A program made the position numbers and the translations under genes. The notes below the pieces were generated by a model. That model was not told the origin of the DNA. It saw only the letters and a list, made by a program, of their open reading frames with translations, and searched no databases. A DNA stretch of 64,000 nucleotides from AP-15 sp963832875 (GTDB lineage Bacteria > Pseudomonadota > Alphaproteobacteria > ATCC43930 > CGMCC-115725): NCBI GenBank assembly GCA_963832875.1, contig CAWHWB010000007.1, positions 186,001-250,000 on the forward strand. The letters run 5' to 3'. This document shows positions 17,683 to 25,840 of this stretch, piece by piece (positions within the stretch are counted from its first letter, which is position 1; every line of letters begins with the position of its first letter).

Positions 17683-18758
17683 GCGACATCGGGGTCGGTG
17701 CGGACATAGGCGACACCCGGCAGCCCGCTCCTGACGATCCGCTCTCGACCTGCGAGCCGTTTCGGGTCGATCCGAACCCGGATCCGGAACATCAGCTTAT
17801 CGCGCTCGTCCTTGGTTTCGACCGTCTTCGGAGTGAACTGGGCCTGGCTCGCGACGAACACCACCTTGGCCGGGATGACGTGGCCGGGATAGGCGTCGAG
17901 GATGATGCGGGCATCCGAGCCGATCCTGATGCGCCCGGCTTCTGCCGTCGGCAAATACATGTCCATGTAGACATAGGAGGCGTCGAGCATCGTGAAGACC
18001 TTGCCGCCGGCCGGCAGCACCTCGCCGATATTGGCGACTCGGTATTCGATTGGTCCGTCTTTCGGTGCGACAAGCGTGTTGTCGAGAATGTCGACCCGAT
18101 AGAGTTCGACATCATGGGTCGCGGCGTCGCGCGCATGCTCAGCTTCGCGCACCTTTTCCTCCGCGGCGTCGAGCCCCGCGATCGCCGCCGCCATTTGCTG
18201 CCGCCGCTGATCGAGCTGCTCGACAGTCGCAAAACCTTTGGGCACCAGCGCGGCGCTCCGGTCGAGCTCCTGCCGCGTGAAGGTGACTTCGGTCTGCTGC
18301 TGCGCCAGGTTCGCCTTCGCCTCGTCGAGCGCGCGTTGCGCCTCGTCGACGAGCGCCTCGTCCTTTTTGAGCGTCGCGGCGAGATCCTGCGTGTCCATCA
18401 TCGCGACGACCTGTCCTCGCTGAACCAGGTCGCCCTCGTCGGCAAACATCTTCGCGATGCGGCCGGCGAATTTGGTGTCTATATCCACCTCGTCGGCTTC
18501 GAGCCGGCCATTGCCGGAGACGATGCCGGGCGGTAATGCCGGTTGCGATGACAGCCACCAGCAGCCGATGGCCGCGGCGGCCGGGAGGAGAACCAGGAAA
18601 AGCCAACGGCGCCGCAACCGCCGCCGCGGGTGCGGCATCGGCTCCGCCGGCAGCACGGCCGGCAGCTTAGCTGCGGGCGGCAGTCCGGCGATCTCGGTCT
18701 CGACCTTACCGGCAGCCGCATCCGCGGCGGGGTCGTCGTCGGCGTCGTCTGGCATCAC
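17646..18758 (-). CDS. HlyD/YhiI-family membrane-fusion protein
   Basis: A 370-residue periplasmic adaptor. The N-terminus is cytoplasmic and Pro/Ala-rich. One signal-anchor helix (about 52-68) follows an arginine cluster. A biotinyl-lipoyl-like half motif (GNGRLEADEVDI) comes next, then a long coiled coil (about 120-215) rich in Glu, Gln and Ala, the second lipoyl half (VAPKDGPIEYRVANIGEVL) and a beta-barrel end. It connects the RbbA-type inner-membrane exporter to the periplasm or an outer-membrane channel that is not encoded here. It overlaps rbbA by 37 bp. The gap to the upstream CBS gene is 92 bp with no FNR-type box, so read-through from the box at 19379 is plausible. Confidence 0.9.
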   Translation of the reverse strand: MMPDDADDDPAADAAAGKVETEIAGLPPAAKLPAVLPAEPMPHPRRRLRRRWLFLVLLPAAAAIGCWWLSSQPALPPGIVSGNGRLEADEVDIDTKFAGRIAKMFADEGDLVQRGQVVAMMDTQDLAATLKKDEALVDEAQRALDEAKANLAQQQTEVTFTRQELDRSAALVPKGFATVEQLDQRRQQMAAAIAGLDAAEEKVREAEHARDAATHDVELYRVDILDNTLVAPKDGPIEYRVANIGEVLPAGGKVFTMLDASYVYMDMYLPTAEAGRIRIGSDARIILDAYPGHVIPAKVVFVASQAQFTPKTVETKDERDKLMFRIRVRIDPKRLAGRERIVRSGLPGVAYVRTDPDVAWPPRLKASPPP

Positions 18759-18850
18759 TGGAGGAGCCCGGCTGTGCTGCGCCGAGCAAAACTATAATGG
18801 GTCCAGCTCAAACCGGCGCGGTCCTGCCGCCTCGTCTCGGTCGCGCTGGC

Positions 18851-19309
18851 TCAAAGCGAATAAGAACCGGCCGCGCTGACGAGCGCGCGAAGCAGGTCCG
18901 CGCGGCTGACAATGCCGACGATCTTGTCGTCACGCATCACCGGCATCCGCTTGATTTTCTTCAAATCGAGGAGTGCGGCGACGCGCGCCAAAGGGGTATC
19001 TTCGAAGACCCTGACAACATCGTGCGTCATGATCTCTCTTACCTGACGCCCGTGCGACTTGATGAACCGGCTGAAGGTATCGGGGTTCGATGGTGATCCC
19101 GCGCTTCGCATCGAGGGATCGGGTTCGGTTCCGATCTCGCAGCGGCGGAACAGATCGCCCTCGGTGACGATCCCGACGAGACGGCCTTCGTTGTCGACGA
19201 CGGGAACCCCACTGACGCCGTGTTCGAGCATAACCTTGGCCGCTTCGACGATCGCCGCCTCGGCCGGGACGGTTATTACCGCCGTCGACATGACCTCGCA
19301 GGCCTTCAC
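18851..19309 (-). CDS. CBS-pair protein
   Basis: A 152-residue protein made almost entirely of two CBS motifs: VMSTAVITVPAEAAIVEA with VVDNEGRLVGIVTEGDLFRR, and IMTHDVVRVFEDTPL with MRDDKIVGIVSRADLLRAL. A linker of about 30 residues lies between. I chose the GTG at 19309 because GGGAG lies at good spacing upstream and the protein opens on the CBS fold (MKACEVM). A GTG at 19339 would add ten residues. It probably binds adenine nucleotides and reports energy status. A perfect FNR/FixK box lies 69 bp upstream. It may be the first gene of the HlyD-RbbA-permease-Lon-Usp series (same strand). Confidence 0.88.
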   Translation of the reverse strand: MKACEVMSTAVITVPAEAAIVEAAKVMLEHGVSGVPVVDNEGRLVGIVTEGDLFRRCEIGTEPDPSMRSAGSPSNPDTFSRFIKSHGRQVREIMTHDVVRVFEDTPLARVAALLDLKKIKRMPVMRDDKIVGIVSRADLLRALVSAAGSYSL

Positions 19310-19378
19310 TTCTGCTCTCCCTTTACCGCTCACGACCACAGGCTAGGTTCATTCAAGACCTCGCCGACCGAACGATCC

Positions 19379-19392
19379 TTGATGCAGATCAA
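19379..19392. promoter_or_regulatory. FNR/FixK-type box upstream of the CBS gene
   Basis: TTGATGCAGATCAA is a perfect TTGAT-N4-ATCAA inverted repeat. It lies 69 bp before the GTG at 19309. A second box 28 bp away faces the divergent universal stress gene, so this 170-bp gap holds two separate sites. Confidence 0.82.
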
Positions 19393-19419
19393 TCCCTCGA
19401 CGTTCGGTATCGAAGGCGG

Positions 19420-19433
19420 TTGACCTGAATCAA
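19420..19433. promoter_or_regulatory. FNR/FixK-type box upstream of the universal stress gene
   Basis: TTGACCTGAATCAA fits TTGAY-N4-ATCAA, with the T-to-C change that FixK sites tolerate. It ends 46 bp before the ATG of the universal stress gene at 19480. It is on the plus-strand side of the paired sites in this divergent promoter. Confidence 0.78.
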
Positions 19434-19479
19434 CGCATGGCGGAGCGAAGCCCGGTAAACGGGGCCGCGAGGTGACGCG

Positions 19480-20331
19480 ATGATCCGTACGATTTTCGTG
19501 CCGTTGGCGGAAGGGTTTTCGAGCCGGCTGCTGCTCGATGCCGCGCTGTTGGTGGCAAAACGCACGCAGGCTCACATCCGCGCGATGTTCGTCCGCCCGG
19601 AACCGGAAGCTGCACTCGCCGAGATACCCGATGTCATGATCGGCGCCGGCGCCACACCCGAGGCCGTCGAACGCGAGAGCCGCCGGGCTGCGGCTGTCGA
19701 GAAGACCCGCTTCGAGAGCTGGCAGAGGGGGAACAACACTCCCGGCGATGGAGGTGCGGATGCCGGCAGCTGGTTCGCGACATGGTCGGATAAGGTCGGC
19801 GAAATCGAGACCGTAGTCGCACGGTATGGCCGAGTGAGCGACCTTACCGTGGTGCGGCGCGTCGCGCCGGGCTCCTTCAGCGCGCAACGCTGCTTCGATA
19901 CCGTGGTTTTCGAGAGCGGCCGTCCGGTATTGCTGGTACCCGAAACGCTGCCGCTCGATATCACCGATCATGTGCTGATCGCCTGGAACGGCAGTCTCGA
20001 AGCGAGCCGCGCGGTCTTTGGTGCGATGCCGCTGCTCCGTCTCGCCAATCGCGTATCGATTTTCACGGCAGGACAAGACGACAGCGAGAGCGTCGACCCG
20101 AATGATCTCGCCGACGCCCTGTCTTTGCACGGTATTCGGGTCCAGATCGTGACGCCCGCAGGGTTGGGATCCTCGACGGGCGAAGCCCTGCTCGGCGCTG
20201 CAACCAGACAAAACGCGACCTTGATCGTGATGGGGGCGTACACGCACAGCCGCTTGCGACAGCTCTTTCTCGGCGGGGTGACGAGGCATCTTCTCGCCAA
20301 TGCTCCGGTTCCGCTGCTGATGAGCCACTAA
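19480..20331 (+). CDS. Universal stress protein, tandem-domain
   Basis: A 283-residue protein with two Usp folds. The first half (FVPLAEGFSSRLLLDAALLVAKRTQAHI) has lost the nucleotide loop. The second half ends LIVMGAYTHSRLRQLFLGGVTRHLL, which matches the Usp ATP-binding loop in outline (G-x-x-x-H-S-x9-GG). Tandem Usp proteins of this kind are common in FNR/ANR-type anaerobic regulons. The ATG at 19480 follows GAGGTGACGCG. It begins a run of four same-strand genes (Usp, ABC membrane domain, cytochrome c, synthetase/acetyltransferase) behind the box at 19420. Confidence 0.9.
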   Translation: MIRTIFVPLAEGFSSRLLLDAALLVAKRTQAHIRAMFVRPEPEAALAEIPDVMIGAGATPEAVERESRRAAAVEKTRFESWQRGNNTPGDGGADAGSWFATWSDKVGEIETVVARYGRVSDLTVVRRVAPGSFSAQRCFDTVVFESGRPVLLVPETLPLDITDHVLIAWNGSLEASRAVFGAMPLLRLANRVSIFTAGQDDSESVDPNDLADALSLHGIRVQIVTPAGLGSSTGEALLGAATRQNATLIVMGAYTHSRLRQLFLGGVTRHLLANAPVPLLMSH

Positions 20332-20352
20332 CCGGATGAGTGGCGGGCGCGG

Positions 20353-21373
20353 ATGAGCGCGAAATATGACCGGGGTCGCGGCCTCGCTTCTCGATTGGCA
20401 CGCGGGCTCGAGGGCGGACTGCCGCGCAACGTCTATCGCTATGTGCTTGCCACCAGCGCGCTGCACCAGCTGATGCTGTTCGACTCTGACCGCCGGCGTC
20501 GCGCTGCTGGAGGTGGCCCCGCTCGAATTGCAGCGCCGTATCGTCAACGACTTGGTTAAGCATCGGCCCTATTCCTGGGTGATATCGCTCTGCGGGGTCT
20601 ATGCCGCCGTGGTCCTAGTCCAGGGCAGCGCCAAGCTGGCGCTCAACATCTATCGTGGCTGGGTCGGGGAGCGAGCGAAGCGCGACTTGCGCCGCCGGGT
20701 CCACAGCGTGACCGAGGTGCCCGCCGCTTCCTCGCCCGCAGCCGAGGCGCAGGGGATCTCGATCTCGATGATCGTCGCCGAGGTCGAGCCGATCGGCGGC
20801 TTTGTCGGAGAGAGTGTCTCCGAGCCGCTGCTGCAAGGCGGCATCATGGCTTCGGTATCCGCCTATTTGATCCACATCGATCCGTGGATGGCACTCGCGG
20901 CCGGCGCGCTCTTCATCCCACAGCTACTGTTTGTGCCGCTGCTGCAAGCCGCGGTGAACCGGCGCACCGGCGCGCGCATCCGGGTACTGCGCCAGCTCGG
21001 CATCGCGATGATCGACCGGGCCGATGGCGCCGAGGATGAGCACCGCATTGACGAGGCTTTTGCCTTGGATATGGGTATTTTCAAGATCAAGTTTACAATG
21101 AATTTTCTGATGAATATTTGTAGCCACCTGCAGATCGTGTCGGCGCTACTGGTTGGCGGCTGGTGGGTTTACACCAGCCATCTCGAGATTGGTGGTCTCG
21201 TCGCGTTCATTTCCGGGATCGGCCGGCTCAATGATCCATGGGGTGATCTCGTCAATTACTTCCGCGATGTCAATGTGACGCAGGTCAAGTATCACCTGCT
21301 GGCGGATGCCGTAGATCAGCTTACTCAGCCGGCTGATACCGGTGAGGCGACAAGAACCGCGATGATCGCATAA
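20353..21373 (+). pseudogene. ABC-transporter membrane domain without ATPase, frameshifted
   Basis: Two overlapping frames together encode one protein of about 340 residues. The first (from 20353) reads MSAKYDRGRGLASRLARGLE up to LHQLMLF. Coding then continues one frame over with LTAGVALLEVAPLELQRRIV to the stop at 21373. Removing one base near 20484 (ttcgActctg) restores a continuous reading. The product resembles the transmembrane half of type I ABC exporters: several helices and an EAFALDMGIFKIKFTMNF segment, with no Walker motifs after it. A membrane-domain-only protein is unusual, and the partner is unknown. It lies between Usp and cytochrome c genes. The shift may be a sequencing error, because both parts otherwise look intact. 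Confidence 0.7.
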
Positions 21374-21400
21374 ATCGCAGAACTGTCAGAGGGCGATGTG

Positions 21401-21715
21401 ATGCGCTGCAGGATTGCCGGCCATTTGGCGATCTCGTTGCTGTTTGCCGTGATCGGCATCGGATCTGCTTGGGCCGATGCCGGCGAAGCCAAGGAGGTTG
21501 CGCAGCGTTGGTGTTCCAGTTGCCACGTGGTCGAGGACCATCAGCGGGGTTCCGTCCCACAAGGGCCGCCGAGTTTTCGCATGGTCGCCAAAAGCGGGAT
21601 GACCGATGCCGCGCTCCGTGCGTTTCTCTCGCATCCGCACGGTGCGATGCCGGATCTGGTCCTGACGCGCGCCGAGATCGACGAGCTGATCGAGTATATC
21701 CGGTCGCAGCGTTGA
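21401..21715 (+). CDS. Small periplasmic cytochrome c
   Basis: A 104-residue protein with a cleavable signal peptide (hydrophobic 10-22, cut after SAWA near residue 25). A single haem site CSSCH is at 38-42, and a likely methionine axial ligand lies in HGAMPDLVL. The fold is class I and at the short end of its range. I chose the ATG at 21401 because AGAGGG lies at good spacing; the GTG three bases earlier is possible. It carries electrons in the periplasm, partner unknown. It closely parallels the second small cytochrome at 26322, which also has a 'HPH...MP-x-L' ending. It lies inside the Usp-ABC-cytochrome-synthetase run. Confidence 0.9.
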   Translation: MRCRIAGHLAISLLFAVIGIGSAWADAGEAKEVAQRWCSSCHVVEDHQRGSVPQGPPSFRMVAKSGMTDAALRAFLSHPHGAMPDLVLTRAEIDELIEYIRSQR

Positions 21716-21781
21716 GAGATCGGTAGGTACGTCCTGTCGCCTTGAACGGCCGCTGCATCGACGAAATCGGAGGACGGAGCG

Positions 21782-24466
21782 ATGTCGGTTCGCAACCTCG
21801 ACAGGCTCTTCAGACCGCGATCGGTGGCGCTGATCGGGGCGACGCCCCGCCCCGGCTCGGTCGGCGCGGTGGTTGAGCGCAATCTGCGCCGCGCCGGCTT
21901 TATGGGCGAGCAGATGCTTGTCAACCCGTATCACCACGCGATCCGCGGGCTCTCCGTCTATCCGGACATCGCCAGCCTGCCGCACGCCCCCGATCTCGCC
22001 GTGATCGCGACGCCGCCGGAAACCGTTCCGTCGCTGATCGGCGCGCTCGGCGACCGGGGAACGCGCGCCGCCGTAGTCATCACCGCGGGCTTTGGCGAAC
22101 TCGGCGAGAACGGCCGCCTCTTGCAGCAGGCCATGCTCGATGCGGCCAGGCCCTGTCTGCTGCGCATCATCGGCCCGAACTGCGTCGGGATCATGGTGCC
22201 GCCGCTTGGCCTCGATGCCAGCTTCTCGCATCTCGCGGCGCGGCCGGGCGACCTCGCGTTCCTGAGCCAGTCGGGAGCGATCATCACCGCGATGCTCGAT
22301 TGGGCCGGACCGCGCGGCATCGGCTTTTCGCATGTCGTCTCGCTCGGCGATATGGCTGATGTCGATTTCGGCGACATGCTCGATTACCTCGCGGGAGACC
22401 CGCAGACGAGCGCCATCCTGCTCTATGTCGAGGGCATCACCCATGGCCGCAAATTCATGTCGGCGGCCCGCGCGGCAGCCCGCAACAAGCCCGTCCTGAT
22501 ATTGAAGGCAGGCCGCTCGCGCACCGGAGCCGGCGCCGCCACGTCGCATACCGGGGCATTGGCCGGCGCCGACGCGGTCTATGACGCGGTCTTTCGCCGC
22601 GCCGGCATGCTGCGGGTCGATACGATGGCCGAGCTCTTCGCCGCTGCGGAGACCCTGGCGTCGACCCGCGAGCAGATCGGCGACCGTCTGGCCATCCTGG
22701 ACAATGGCGGCGGTGCCGGCGTGCTTGCCACCGATGCGCTGATGGCGGCCGGAGGCCGTCTCGCGCGGTTGTCGCCCGGGACCGTCGCCGCGCTGGACGA
22801 AATCCTGCTGGCGACCTGGAGCCACAGCAACCCGGTCGACATCGTTGGCGACGCTCCGGAGAAGCGCTATGCCGGGGCGCTTTCGGCGCTGATCGGTGAT
22901 CCCGAGGTCGATGCGATCCTGGTGCTCAACTGCCCGACGGCGCTAGCGGAGCCCGCGGAATGCGCGCAGGCGGTCATCGACGCGGCGGCCCCGGCCGAGA
23001 TGGCCTTGCGCGGCCGCAACCTGTTCACGGCCTGGCTCGGCGAGCAGTCCGCGCAAGCCGCGCGGCAGCTGTTCGTCAAGGCCCGCCTCGCCACCTACGA
23101 GACCCCGGAGAGCGCCGTCGCCGGCTTCATGCATCGGGTCCGACAGCGGCGCAATCGCGAGCTGCTGATGGAAACGCCGCCGGTGCAGCCGGACGCATTC
23201 GCAGCCGAGGTCGCGGCAGCTCGGCAGGCGATTGCCCAGGCGCTCGCCGATGGTCGCGGCTGGCTCGAAGCAGAGGCGGTGAGCACGGTACTCACCGCCT
23301 ATGGCGTGCCGTTTACCCCTGGCCGGCCGGCCGGCGATCCGGACGAGGCCGTCGGCGTCGCTGCCACGCTCGGCTTTCCGGTGGTGCTGAAGATCCGTTC
23401 ACCGGACATTACCCACAAGAGCGATGTCGGCGGTGTCGCGCTCGATCTCGGCAGCGCCGAGGGGGTGCGGCAAGAGGCTGCGGCGATGCTCGAACGGGTC
23501 GCGGCGGCGCGCCCTACGGCCCACCTCGATGGGTTCATGGTGCAGCCGATGGTTCATCGCCCCGGTGCCGTCGAGCTGCTCGTCGGGCTCGTCGTAGACC
23601 CGGTGTTCGGACCGCTGGTGGCCTTCGGTCAGGGCGGCACGGCGGTCGAAATCCTGCACGACAGCTCGCTAGAACTGCCGCCGCTCAACGCGCTGCTCGC
23701 GCGCCGGCTGATCGCCCGCACTCGCGTATCGCAGCTGTTGGGGGCGTATCGCGGAAAGCCGGCGGCGAAAGAAGATGCCATCGTCGAGGTGCTGATCCGG
23801 CTTGGTCAGCTTGCGGCGGATCATCCGGAGATCCGCGAGCTCGACATCAACCCGCTCCTGGCGGATGCGGGCGGCGTCATTGGGCTCGACGCCCGGCTGC
23901 GCGTCGCGCCCGCAGAAGCTGGTGCCGCGGCAAGGCTGGCGATCGCGCCCTATCCGGCGCATCTCGCGACCCGCGAGATGCTGCGCGACGGCGCGGCGGT
24001 CGAGTTGCGGCCGCTGCGCCCGGAGGACGAGCCGCTGCTGCACGACCTCGCGGCGCATATGAGCCCCGAGGATTTGCGGCTGCGGTTCTTCACGACGGTG
24101 CGCGGGCTGACGCATGCGGTCGCCGCACGGCTGTCGCAGCTCGATTACGACCGCGAGCTGGCGATGCTCGCCGAAAACGACGGCGAGGTGCTCGGCGTCG
24201 TCCATTTCTTCGCCGATCCGGACAACCGACGCGCCGAATATGCGATCGCCGTGCGCAGCGACTGGCAGGGCCGCGGCGTCGGTTATCTGCTCATGAACCG
24301 GCTTATCGACATCGCCCGCCGCCGCGGAATCGGCGAACTCGTCGGCGAGGTGCTGCGGGAAAACGAAGCCATGCTGCACATGTGCCGCGAATTCGGCTTC
24401 ACAGTCGCCGCCGCGCCGGGCGATCCGGCGCTGGTGACGGTAACCAAGGCGCTCGCCGCGCCCTGA
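21782..24466 (+). CDS. NDP-forming acyl-CoA synthetase fused to GNAT acetyltransferase (Pat/PatZ-like)
   Basis: An 894-residue three-part protein. A CoA-binding domain and succinyl-CoA-ligase-like domain occupy about 1-460 (IGATPRPGSVG; SHTGALAG). An ATP-grasp domain spans about 480-710 (VVLKIRSPDITHKSDVGGV; ELDINPLL). A C-terminal GNAT domain spans about 735-890, with the acetyl-CoA loop RSDWQGRGVGYLLM. The layout is that of PatZ/YfiQ lysine acetyltransferases. The SHTG histidine of active acetyl-CoA synthetases is present, so an ATP-forming acetate pathway is also possible. GGAGGACGGAG precedes the ATG. In an oxygen-limitation setting it could make ATP from acetyl-CoA or acetylate metabolic enzymes. 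Which activity dominates cannot be told from sequence. Confidence 0.9.
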   Translation: MSVRNLDRLFRPRSVALIGATPRPGSVGAVVERNLRRAGFMGEQMLVNPYHHAIRGLSVYPDIASLPHAPDLAVIATPPETVPSLIGALGDRGTRAAVVITAGFGELGENGRLLQQAMLDAARPCLLRIIGPNCVGIMVPPLGLDASFSHLAARPGDLAFLSQSGAIITAMLDWAGPRGIGFSHVVSLGDMADVDFGDMLDYLAGDPQTSAILLYVEGITHGRKFMSAARAAARNKPVLILKAGRSRTGAGAATSHTGALAGADAVYDAVFRRAGMLRVDTMAELFAAAETLASTREQIGDRLAILDNGGGAGVLATDALMAAGGRLARLSPGTVAALDEILLATWSHSNPVDIVGDAPEKRYAGALSALIGDPEVDAILVLNCPTALAEPAECAQAVIDAAAPAEMALRGRNLFTAWLGEQSAQAARQLFVKARLATYETPESAVAGFMHRVRQRRNRELLMETPPVQPDAFAAEVAAARQAIAQALADGRGWLEAEAVSTVLTAYGVPFTPGRPAGDPDEAVGVAATLGFPVVLKIRSPDITHKSDVGGVALDLGSAEGVRQEAAAMLERVAAARPTAHLDGFMVQPMVHRPGAVELLVGLVVDPVFGPLVAFGQGGTAVEILHDSSLELPPLNALLARRLIARTRVSQLLGAYRGKPAAKEDAIVEVLIRLGQLAADHPEIRELDINPLLADAGGVIGLDARLRVAPAEAGAAARLAIAPYPAHLATREMLRDGAAVELRPLRPEDEPLLHDLAAHMSPEDLRLRFFTTVRGLTHAVAARLSQLDYDRELAMLAENDGEVLGVVHFFADPDNRRAEYAIAVRSDWQGRGVGYLLMNRLIDIARRRGIGELVGEVLRENEAMLHMCREFGFTVAAAPGDPALVTVTKALAAP

Positions 24467-24518
24467 CCGAGGTCTCTTCAACTCAAGCCAGTGCTAGCGC
24501 GGGCCTAGCCTTGCCCCG

Positions 24519-24935
24519 TCAGATCCGTTCCCAGAGCCCGGTCTCCTCGTCCAAGCGGTCGAGTTCGATGCCGCTGAAGTCGAAGCGTGAAACGATGCCG
24601 ACGACCTTGCCGTCCTCGACGATCGGGAGGTGGCGATAACGGCCGTCCTCCATCAGCCGCAACGCCTCGATCGCCGTCTTCCACGGCGGAATCGAGATCG
24701 GATCGCGGGTCATGACCGCCGACAACACGGTCCGGTTGGCACTCTTTCCTTCAGCCAGCACGCGGTGGACGGCGTCCCGCCCAGTGAAAATCCCGACGAG
24801 ATGGCGGTCGTTCTCGGTTACCAGCACGGCGCCGACGCGCCGCTCGCGCATGCAGCGGCAGGCCCTCCTGACCGTCGCCTCGGGAGGCAGGGTCAGCGGG
24901 TTCTGGCTGCGCACGATATCCGACATCTTTCGCAT
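24519..24935 (-). CDS. CBS-pair protein
   Basis: A 138-residue two-CBS protein: LTLPPEATVRRACRCMRERR with VTENDRHLVGIFTGRDAVHRVL, and VMTRDPISIPPWKTAIEALRLM with VEDGKVVGIVSRFDFSGIEL. I start it at the ATG of MRKMSD (24935). The frame stays open upstream to 25076, but that part overlaps the BON gene end and looks non-coding. It lies 62 bp after the BON gene and probably shares its box-25729 promoter. It converges with the synthetase gene. Cys and Arg richness in CRCMRERR is unusual for the family. The ligand is presumably an adenine nucleotide. Confidence 0.85.
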   Translation of the reverse strand: MRKMSDIVRSQNPLTLPPEATVRRACRCMRERRVGAVLVTENDRHLVGIFTGRDAVHRVLAEGKSANRTVLSAVMTRDPISIPPWKTAIEALRLMEDGRYRHLPIVEDGKVVGIVSRFDFSGIELDRLDEETGLWERI

Positions 24936-24997
24936 GGCCCTGCATCCCGGCCGAAAAAGTTGATGAGCCCGGGTCGGATCTGCCCTTTTGGCTGCCT

Positions 24998-25675
24998 TCA
25001 GGCGTCGCTCAAGGAACCGGGCGGCGGCCCAATCATCAGGCGGTTCTCGACCGCGGTGACACCCGGTGCCGACCACGCCGCCCGTTCCGCCAAATCGCGC
25101 TCGTACCAGGCGCGAACCTCACCGGTGAGGACCACCCTGCCGCGATCGGTATGGACGGTGATCCCCAGAGCCTCGAGTTCGGCGCTGCGCCCTAGCGCCT
25201 TTTGGATCTTGTCCTTGACCTCCGAGACATGCACCGGCGCTGCGACCCGGATCTGATTGAGAATGTCAGCAACGCCGCTCAGCTTATGCACTGCCTGTTC
25301 GGCGTCGACTTTCTGGAATTGCCATTCGACCTCGCCGGTCAGGGTGACGACCCCCCTTTCGACCTTGATCGCGATCCGCCCGGCGGGCAGCCCGACCTGC
25401 CAATTCAGAATGTTGACGGCGCGTTCGGCGATCTCGTTGTCCCCGCGCTTGGTATCGGAGGGAAGGCGCACCTCTATCTCCTGCGCGATCGCCTTGACCC
25501 CCTTGACCCGCCGAGCCGCACGCTCGGCCGCCAGTTTCTCGGCATAGCTCGTCACCGAGCCGGTGAGCGTGACGATGCCGTGGTTGGCAGCGACGCCGAT
25601 ATGCGCCGCATTGACGCTGGGCTCGAATTCGAGCTCGTCGACGACATCCTTTTGAAGTTCCAGATCGCTGATCAT
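24998..25675 (-). CDS. Triple BON-domain protein
   Basis: A 225-residue protein with three BON domains in tandem (about 1-70, 78-145, 150-220). Each has the pattern 'V-x-G-x-V-x-L-T-G-x-V' (VTLTGSVTSY, VTLTGEVEWQF, VVLTGEVRAWYERDL). There is no signal peptide, so it appears cytoplasmic, unlike OsmY. BON domains are thought to bind lipids or membranes and appear in stress proteins. The ATG at 25675 has GGAGGT upstream; the in-frame extension to 25729 has no ribosome site. The FNR-type box at 25729-25742 lies 53 bp upstream. It is followed by a CBS gene on the same strand. Confidence 0.9.
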   Translation of the reverse strand: MISDLELQKDVVDELEFEPSVNAAHIGVAANHGIVTLTGSVTSYAEKLAAERAARRVKGVKAIAQEIEVRLPSDTKRGDNEIAERAVNILNWQVGLPAGRIAIKVERGVVTLTGEVEWQFQKVDAEQAVHKLSGVADILNQIRVAAPVHVSEVKDKIQKALGRSAELEALGITVHTDRGRVVLTGEVRAWYERDLAERAAWSAPGVTAVENRLMIGPPPGSLSDA

Positions 25676-25728
25676 TGGGGACCTCCGCAAGTGAGGGAGG
25701 CAGTGTCTCCGCGCCGGCCGGTCCGGCA

Positions 25729-25742
25729 TTGATCCAGATCAG
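25729..25742. promoter_or_regulatory. FNR/FixK-type box upstream of the BON gene
   Basis: TTGATCCAGATCAG fits TTGAT-N4-ATCAA with one change in the last base. It lies 53 bp before the BON ATG, the same distance as at the dehydrogenase and receiver genes. It is 98 bp upstream of the divergent universal stress gene and could serve both. Confidence 0.78.
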
Positions 25743-25840
25743 CGCCGACTCTGACGCGCGTGCTAGCGTGCCGGTCGCAGGAGAGCGCATTGGATCGCTC
25801 GGCCCTGCTCGCGAGAAAGACAGAGACGAGAGGAGGAGCC

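Noticed and set aside
24961..24985. TTGATGAGCCCGGGTC upstream of the short CBS gene
   Set aside because: Only the left half matches the FNR-type box, and the right half does not.
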